Shown here: one piece after another, positions 33,196 through 38,819 of the stretch
Numbering within the stretch: the first letter of the stretch is position 1
How the letters are laid out: the number at the start of each line of letters is the position of its first letter
DNA from: an uncultured Prevotella sp.
GTDB lineage: Bacteria; Bacteroidota; Bacteroidia; Bacteroidales; Bacteroidaceae
Length of the DNA stretch: 38,819 nt
Direction: 5' to 3'
NCBI GenBank assembly: GCA_900553465.1
Contig: USDT01000027.1
Location: forward strand, 1 to 38,819
Notes under the pieces: model-generated
Told to the model about the DNA's origin: nothing
Database searches by the model: none
The model's input: the letters and a program-made list of their open reading frames with translations, nothing else
Made by a program: the position numbers and the translations under genes

Positions 33196-34017
33196 TTACT
33201 TGCTTGTAGTGACAGTGAATTCATGTACTTTTGATATGGTGGCGTCGCCATGCAGTACAGACACGCATATTCTCACATTTCCGTTCTTCAACCGGTTGTC
33301 TGCCTTGACTATAGCAGTATAACGGACACCACGACCGGGTGATATGCGCTCCACATAAACACTTGGAGAGATGTAAATGTGCTTGTTGGCCGTGGCATCA
33401 ACGACAACAGGGCGTACATTGAATACCGGTGCATCACCACGATTGTATATCTCGAATATGACTTTGCATGTCTCGCCACGGCTGATACGGTTGTCATGGT
33501 TTTCATCCACAAAACGTGCATTGACAACATCCACATGCGGAGAATACGAATAATCGGCAATAAGCTCCTCTACGCTCGAAGAAGAAGGCATCACGACAGA
33601 TTGTTCACCGGCACTGTAATCGCCCGTGTAATCGCTGCCATCGAAGTCGTAGAGCCTGTCATCACCTCCATTTGACGGATCGTAACCGCTTTGATTGTCG
33701 TCATAACGGTTCTGCTGTTGCCTTTCTTCATTATATCTCCGGATTCTGCTGCGGCGCCTTGTGCTTTCATAATCATCATATGCAGACTCCCGCTGTCTGT
33801 CAAGTTGCGAACCGGCGGCACCTCCTATGGCAGCACCTCCGGCCATGCCGACAAGCGTACCTATATCACTGCCACGCGGTCCTCCGGCAATGCCGCCAAT
33901 GGCCGAACCGAGAATGGAGCCAAGTCCGGCGCCGGCATAAGCACCGTAACCGGCTGAAGTGGTGCAGCCACTGAACACGAGAAGCGGAAGTAAGGCAAGA
34001 ATAAAGATCTTTCTCAT
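33196..34017 (-). CDS. Glycine-zipper lipoprotein with C-terminal beta domain
   Basis: Starting at the second Met (34017) gives 273 aa with a lipoprotein signal peptide ending VFSGC. Residues about 20-75 form a glycine-zipper region (GAGLGSILGSAIGGIAGG and GTLVGMAGGAAIGGAAGS) like that of outer-membrane lipoproteins such as SlyB. A polar, Tyr/Asp/Arg-rich disordered linker covers about 76-160. The last ~110 residues (HVDVVNARFVDENHDNRISR, then EIYNRGDAPVFNV...) look like a CARDB-type immunoglobulin-like fold. The product is probably anchored in the outer membrane, with a role in envelope structure inferred. The frame extends four codons upstream (34029) without improving the signal peptide. 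Confidence 0.75.
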   Translation of the reverse strand: MRKIFILALLPLLVFSGCTTSAGYGAYAGAGLGSILGSAIGGIAGGPRGSDIGTLVGMAGGAAIGGAAGSQLDRQRESAYDDYESTRRRSRIRRYNEERQQQNRYDDNQSGYDPSNGGDDRLYDFDGSDYTGDYSAGEQSVVMPSSSSVEELIADYSYSPHVDVVNARFVDENHDNRISRGETCKVIFEIYNRGDAPVFNVRPVVVDATANKHIYISPSVYVERISPGRGVRYTAIVKADNRLKNGNVRICVSVLHGDATISKVHEFTVTTSK

Positions 34018-34049
34018 ATATGAATACAATATTGTTTTACCACACCATA

Positions 34050-34102
34050 TTATAAGGATCTGACTGTCATGAGAGCGTCATATCCTTATAATGGCAAAGA
34101 TA
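34050..34102 (-). promoter_or_regulatory. -7 box and leader hairpin of the lipoprotein gene
   Basis: On the minus strand TATCTTTG (34102-34095) is followed by a 10-bp inverted repeat TTATAAGGAT/ATCCTTATAA (34091-34082 and 34059-34050). The hairpin would begin at or very near the transcript's 5' end. Confidence 0.45.
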
Positions 34103-34201
34103 GTACAATATGGCATTGGAACGAAATAATTTAACATCATTTCATCTTACTGACGCTCTGTATTACAAACAGATCAGTAAATAAGAAATAACAACCTGTC
34201 A

Positions 34202-36370
34202 TCAGGCTGACTTATGTATTCTACAATCAGCCATCCGCTTCAGTTTATCTGGAAACATAATATTACCGACATCACCTGTATACCATACGTCAAGCCTTAT
34301 ACGCCCTGAAGATGTCCTTTTCCATTTCATGGACAATACGTTATCCCCTACTCTGATATTCTCAACATGAAGATATGACAACGTCGCAGGAAAAAAAGGT
34401 GATATCTCTATGACACCGGTTTCCTCATCAGGACTTATTCCGGCAAGTCCCGTCAACACGCTTTCCAGAAAAGTGGAATAAGACCATAACTGTGAAATGT
34501 TGGAACAAAGCCCGGGCTGACACTCGGGAAACAAACCGAGACAGGTGTTTTCCAGATCGAAAACTCCTTTTGTTGTAAGCTGTAATAAATTCCATCCCAA
34601 TTCTCCCTTACCATATTTGAATGCCGCAACGGAACACAGATTGTTGTGCACCAAGCCTACACCTTCATTTGTCTGGTCGGTATTTCGCCGGAATCGCCCT
34701 ACCATTCCCCACGAAGAATTCACCCAGTATTTCTCAATCATATTCATTGCCGAAAGTCCCTTCTCGCCGGATGCAACTCCCGCACTCTGCGGAAACACCA
34801 CACTCCAGAAATTGTAAGGTCTGGGCTCATTATTCTCGGTGAAAGCGCAATTCCATACAGACTCCTCATTGTTCCACCAGACATCGTTGAAGTGTTTTCT
34901 GTATTCGGCAGCTTTATCCTTGTACGACGGAGCCGCTGTATCATGCATTATATCTGCCATGATGGAGACTGCCTTCAAAGCAGTATATGTATATGATGCC
35001 GCCGAGAGTTCCTCCCAATCCGCCTTAAACTCTGATTCTTCCATCAGACCGTGTCCTTCTATAAATCCGTCCTTATCAGAATCGGCACCCGACAATATGT
35101 CTTTCAACAAGTCTGTACACAAAGGATATACTTCCTCCAAAAATGAAAGATCATGGCTCCACACATAATAATCAAGACATGCGGTAATCCACTGAGGCGA
35201 GACCTGTATGTGATCCCACCCGAGAAGTATCCCGTCACTACTGATTTCATGAGGTGCACGCATGTGTTCTTTGGTATATGCAGCCATCAACAATAATGTT
35301 TCTTTGACAATATCTTCAAAACCAGACGCCAACAGTCCGCGCACGGAAAAGCAGAAATCTGTTCCGAACAACCGCGGATATACAGGTACTCCGGCTCTGA
35401 CAAAAGGTCTCTTGATATAAGGAGAATGATTGCATATATTCAGAAGGACATTCGCCTTTGCACAATAAAAAGCATCTGTCAGTCTGTAGTCTGAGCAGTC
35501 CAAACGTACACCATCAAACAACTGCCGGTTATAATAATGCGATTTCTCTGTATAAATATCATCATAACGGCCAACAAGCTCATGGTACGTTCTCCTTACA
35601 CCGGCAACGTCACCTTTATTGTCTCCAACAATAAGCAACGGAAAAGAAGTTACGGTTTTTCCAGATGGCACGCTGAGTTTATACTCAAGTTCCACCAACG
35701 AATCTGCCACCTGTCGGAAACCAGAAGTCTTACCGTTTCCTATCATAACCGCACCCACTTCATTGTATGCAATCACAGCCTGGTTTTCGCGCAATATGGT
35801 TGTGTTGCATTTATACTGATTCAGTCCAACACATCTCTGAGACGGACGTATATCCATACAAACAACAAAACGTAAGGTCAACAGACGTTCTGCGTTGCTT
35901 CTGTTCTCGATACTGAAAGTGGTGCATAATGCAGGATGGTTTTCTGCCACAACATCCCTGCGCAACACCTTGAGTCCGTCATTTTCAAATTCGAACTCAG
36001 CCGAATAAAAGTTGTATTTGAAATTTACAGCTTCATTCAAACTCCACACACCCTTGTCTTCTTCTATTATGGAACAATCAATGGAAGATATCAGCTTTAC
36101 CGGATGACACCATATTCCATGTTCGACATGAGCATATACGTCGTCGAAAAAAGAACCATTGATACAACCTGTCTCATACATGCTTTTACCGGACAATAGA
36201 AAAGCAGACTTGCCGTCAGACACAGACTTGTAATCTCTTGACAAAGTACCTATATTCAAAGTTTGCATAACGCTGTCTGCACTTAATGCATGAATATTAT
36301 CTGTGCAACACAAGCAAAAACACATACAGATAATAAGTTGTCTGCAAAAGAACGATATATGTGACATCAT
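34202..36370 (-). CDS. Secreted six-hairpin glycosidase-like protein
   Basis: A 722-aa protein with a Cys-rich hydrophobic N-terminus (FFCRQLIICMCFCLCC) likely acting as an export signal. About residues 30-270 form a beta-sandwich N-terminal domain (NFYSAEFEFENDGLKVLRRD...). About 285-650 form an (alpha/alpha)6 barrel like those of glycogen-debranching, GH95 or GH116-type enzymes, with RAGVPVYPRLFGTDFCFSVR (about 328-347), SDKDGFIEGHGLMEES and WSYSTFLESVLTGLAG. A short beta tail follows. The acidic residues in FGTDFCF and the EGHGLMEES region are candidate catalytic positions, unproven. It is more AT-rich than the other glycosidase genes here. Family membership below the superfamily cannot be fixed from sequence reading. 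Confidence 0.65.
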   Translation of the reverse strand: MMSHISFFCRQLIICMCFCLCCTDNIHALSADSVMQTLNIGTLSRDYKSVSDGKSAFLLSGKSMYETGCINGSFFDDVYAHVEHGIWCHPVKLISSIDCSIIEEDKGVWSLNEAVNFKYNFYSAEFEFENDGLKVLRRDVVAENHPALCTTFSIENRSNAERLLTLRFVVCMDIRPSQRCVGLNQYKCNTTILRENQAVIAYNEVGAVMIGNGKTSGFRQVADSLVELEYKLSVPSGKTVTSFPLLIVGDNKGDVAGVRRTYHELVGRYDDIYTEKSHYYNRQLFDGVRLDCSDYRLTDAFYCAKANVLLNICNHSPYIKRPFVRAGVPVYPRLFGTDFCFSVRGLLASGFEDIVKETLLLMAAYTKEHMRAPHEISSDGILLGWDHIQVSPQWITACLDYYVWSHDLSFLEEVYPLCTDLLKDILSGADSDKDGFIEGHGLMEESEFKADWEELSAASYTYTALKAVSIMADIMHDTAAPSYKDKAAEYRKHFNDVWWNNEESVWNCAFTENNEPRPYNFWSVVFPQSAGVASGEKGLSAMNMIEKYWVNSSWGMVGRFRRNTDQTNEGVGLVHNNLCSVAAFKYGKGELGWNLLQLTTKGVFDLENTCLGLFPECQPGLCSNISQLWSYSTFLESVLTGLAGISPDEETGVIEISPFFPATLSYLHVENIRVGDNVLSMKWKRTSSGRIRLDVWYTGDVGNIMFPDKLKRMADCRIHKSA

Positions 36371-36493
36371 GGTTTATTTTCCTTTTATCCAATACAGCAA
36401 TAACTTTCAGTAACCATCAGAATATTTTATCATGCCGGTTCTGAATAAAAATTCTGACAATGCTCAAACAGCATGAATATGTGGATAAAGTTA

Positions 36494-36501
36494 CAAAAAT
36501 A
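36494..36501 (-). promoter_or_regulatory. -7 box TATTTTTG of the six-hairpin glycosidase gene
   Basis: On the minus strand TATTTTTG lies about 124 nt before the start codon. No -33 partner is seen at 20 nt. The stretch from here to 36737 shows no gene. Confidence 0.35.
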
Positions 36502-36737
36502 ACACATACGAAAGGCTAATTATCAGCAGATAATTGATTAGGGCATGAAATCATTGCATTGTAATAAAACCATAACACATGCAATAAAGAAACGATATTT
36601 CCATCAGACATAACAGTTCTGTCTATAGAACACGGTTTATATTTCCCATAATCTGCCACATCCACAATATAAATCCATATCCTCACAGTATTATTCCGCT
36701 TTTGTCTGTACCTTTAAGATAAAGACTTCGTCCTCAT

Positions 36738-37327
36738 ACAATACTTTGGGTCGATGGCAATACAGTGGGGATTGATTTCAATAAAAAATCAGCGGTTTCA
36801 ATCACATATCGACATTGCTTCACACTGCTGAAATGAACACAATATGGGCCACTTACAGATTTTCAGCATCATGTGATTTTTTCGTTCGAGTTTTCTGTTC
36901 TACCCCAAAAATCCAGCGCGAATTTGCGCGCGGACTCTCCTTCGGATGCAAATTCTCGAAACATGAGAGATTTACTTAAAATACTGAACATCAAAGACTT
37001 ATATTTAAAACATATTTTCCCGGCATACAAAATGCACTGTTTCAGCATGCGATTATGCCTATATCAGGGGCTGAAACGCACCATATCACACCATGATACG
37101 GGCGTAATCGGACCCTGAAACAGGCAAAATCAGAATGCAAGATGAACCATTCCGGACCACACTACTGAGTATATGAGAAAAAGGTATGGGATGAAAGAGC
37201 CTTAACAATACTAAATATAACATATCCTTACATCTCTTTCACGATTTTATTTTGTCAAAATAAAGTCAAGAAAATCTGTAAGTCCGTCGCGAGAGTTTTC
37301 TTTAAAACCGCCTATATGACGCGCGAG
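36738..37327 (+). repeat. Dispersed ~585-bp non-coding repeat, copy C
   Basis: Plus-oriented copy with the same ordered landmarks as copies A and B: AATACTTTGGGTCGATGG, AATATGGGCCACTTACAG (shared with A), GAGTTTTCTGTTCTACCCC, TGTTTCAGCATGCGATTA, CTGAAAC modules (37068-37135), TTTTATTTTGTCAAAA and GAGAGTTTTCTTTAAAA. It lies between the start of the six-hairpin glycosidase gene and the end of rplQ. The remaining 37328-37552 shows no gene. Confidence 0.8.
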
Positions 37328-37554
37328 GAGACACACGGGAAGCATGAGCTTTTATTGCGGTGAGAATTTATCGGTGTGACAATATGAATATAGTGTTACA
37401 CGAGACGACGCTCGTCACTGATAATACTACTCGGTGTTATACGTGAATCTTCCTCCGTTCCATGTAGCGTCTTGAACAAAAACCGACTCACACTGATATT
37501 ATACAGTGCCGCTTTACGATATATAATTTACGGATAAATACGTTTATCCGGTTA

Positions 37555-37591
37555 ATAAAAAAAGGACCGCAATTTTTAGATTGCGATCCTT
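37555..37591 (-). terminator. Terminator of the rpoA-rplQ operon
   Basis: On the minus strand AAGGATCGCAAT (37591-37580) pairs with ATTGCGGTCCTT (37573-37562), one G-U pair, followed by a run of T. Confidence 0.92.
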
Positions 37592-37622
37592 ATATGGAAT
37601 GTGAATCTGATGTTTCAGAATC

Positions 37623-38111
37623 TTATTCAGCCTTAGCTTCCTCTGCAGCTGTTGCTTCTGCAACGGGTGCCTCTGCAACTTCTTCAGCCTTTGAAGCAGA
37701 TTTGCGGCTACGACGAGTCTTCTTGGCAGCCTTAGGAGTCTTAGCCATGTTCTCATCGAAGTCTACAAGCTCGATAAATGCTATCGGAGCAGCGTCTCCC
37801 TTACGTGTACCGAGTTTGATAACACGTGTGTATCCTCCGGGACGATCGCCGATCTTTGCAGCAACTTCACCGAAAAGCTCTTTCAGAGCCTCTTTGTTCT
37901 GAAGATAACGGAATACAACACGACGAGAGTTTGTTGAGTCGTCCTTACTGCGGGTAAGCAGAGGCTCAACATATTTCTTCAAAGCCTTAGCCTTTGCGAG
38001 GGTCGTAGTGATTCTTTTGTGCATGATCAGCGAGATAGCCATGTTAGCGAGCATGGCCTGACGGTGAGATGCAGTACGACCCAGATGGTTGAATTTTTTA
38101 TTATGTCTCAT
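37623..38111 (-). CDS. rplQ: 50S ribosomal protein L17
   Basis: A 162-aa ribosomal protein of the large subunit. The N-terminal [37 protein letters not shown] and the [17 protein letters not shown] segment are diagnostic. The core ends at about residue 125; a Lys/Arg-then-Ala/Glu-rich tail of some 35 residues follows, a length typical of Bacteroidetes L17. It follows rpoA by 70 nt in the conserved alpha-operon order and is last in the operon, with a strong terminator. Confidence 0.97.
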   Translation of the reverse strand: MRHNKKFNHLGRTASHRQAMLANMAISLIMHKRITTTLAKAKALKKYVEPLLTRSKDDSTNSRRVVFRYLQNKEALKELFGEVAAKIGDRPGGYTRVIKLGTRKGDAAPIAFIELVDFDENMAKTPKAAKKTRRSRKSASKAEEVAEAPVAEATAAEEAKAE

Positions 38112-38181
38112 TTTGTTTGTTTCTTTTTACGATAAACCGGTTTGATTGCGGACACTTCCGTGCCCGCAATACATGGCCGGA

Positions 38182-38819
38182 TTATTCTTTGTCTAATTTG
38201 TATTGAGAAATATCGGTTCCAAAAGACAGATTCAGACTCTCGAGCAAATCATCAAGCTCTGAAAGCGATTTCTTACCGAAGTTGCGGAACTTAAGGAGAT
38301 CTGTCTTATTGTACTGTACAAGATCGCCGAGTGTTTCTACATCAGCAGCCTTAAGACAATTGAGGGCACGAACAGAGAGGTTCATGTCAACAAGCTTGGT
38401 CTTAAGCAACTGACGCATGTGAAGCACTTCCTCATCAAACTCCTGGTTTGTCTCATGATCAGGATTCTCAAGTGTGATCTTCTCGTCAGAGAACAACATG
38501 AAGTGATAGATAAGAATCTTAGCGGCTTCCTTAAGTGCATCTTTCGGACTTATGGAACCATCCGTACTAACTTCGAGAACCAGTTTGTCGTAGTCGGTTT
38601 TCTGTTCAACACGATACGGTTCAATCGAATATTTTACGTTACGGATAGGGGTGTAGATAGAATCGATTGGAATTACATTAACGTCAGTGCAGAATTCGCG
38701 ATTCTCATCAGCAGGAACGTATCCACGTCCTTTGTTGATGGTCAGGTCTATCTGCATCGAAGCCTTGGCATCTAAATGACAAATCACCAAATCAGGGTTT
38801 AACACTTCAAATCCAGTCA
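38182..38819 (-). CDS. rpoA: RNA polymerase alpha subunit, C-terminal part (5' end outside window)
   Basis: The frame runs off the window edge (…[17 protein letters not shown]), so the N-terminal ~115 residues and the start codon are missing; the GTG at 38805 is an internal Val, not a start. What is present covers the second half of the N-terminal dimerisation domain ([20 protein letters not shown]), the acidic linker, and the C-terminal DNA- and activator-binding domain ([19 protein letters not shown] ... [16 protein letters not shown]). It is the expected neighbour of rplQ. Confidence 0.96.
   Translation of the reverse strand, partial: TGFEVLNPDLVICHLDAKASMQIDLTINKGRGYVPADENREFCTDVNVIPIDSIYTPIRNVKYSIEPYRVEQKTDYDKLVLEVSTDGSISPKDALKEAAKILIYHFMLFSDEKITLENPDHETNQEFDEEVLHMRQLLKTKLVDMNLSVRALNCLKAADVETLGDLVQYNKTDLLKFRNFGKKSLSELDDLLESLNLSFGTDISQYKLDKE

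Overview
The window comes from a member of the Bacteroidetes, most likely order Bacteroidales and perhaps a Prevotellaceae-like gut or oral commensal. Several things point there: promoters of the TTG/TTTG-N20-TAnnTTTG type, general lack of Shine-Dalgarno sequences, many secreted glycoside-hydrolase-type proteins ending their signal peptides in 'AQ', an anaerobic sulfatase-maturing radical SAM enzyme, and a myo-inositol-phosphate synthase of the kind linked to Bacteroidetes inositol lipids. The genus is inference.

Layout. 0-4.5 kb: inositol-3-phosphate synthase, a strong terminator, then a secreted alkaline phosphatase and a secreted trehalase/MGH1-like glycosidase. 4.5-5.6 kb: non-coding, with copy A of a ~585-bp dispersed repeat. 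5.6-10.2 kb: FucP-like sugar transporter (minus), anSME-type sulfatase maturase and a GH172 (DUF2961) protein (plus). 10.2-13.7 kb: two paralogous short RNA genes in opposite orientation, with repeat copy B and a membrane-anchored MutS-like ATPase between them. 13.7-19.5 kb (minus): a DUF5005-like lipoprotein, a flavodoxin-family protein and a large REC-like/PPDK-N protein, probably co-transcribed. 19.8-22.6 kb (plus): a small secreted protein and a GxGYxYP/F5-8C putative glycosidase that share an N-terminal module. 22.6-25.1 kb: a diverged repeat relative and an AT-rich Panacea toxin-antitoxin-like pair. 25.5-28.1 kb: a nucleoside-hydrolase-like secreted protein and three tandem copies of a 131-aa membrane protein. 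28.3-34.0 kb: MetY, a GH43-like propeller, a possible integrase remnant, GdhA, an RlpA-like protein and a glycine-zipper lipoprotein. 34.2-38.8 kb (minus): a six-hairpin glycosidase, repeat copy C, then rplQ and the 3' part of rpoA.

The window mixes core metabolism and ribosomal/transcription genes with secreted carbohydrate-active proteins and two AT-rich accessory patches. The strongest candidates for something undescribed are the twin ~60-nt RNA genes, the three-copy non-coding repeat with its internal CTGAAAC modules, the triplicated small membrane proteins, the Panacea pair and the REC/PPDK-N orphan protein. All family assignments are from reading motifs; no database search was run.
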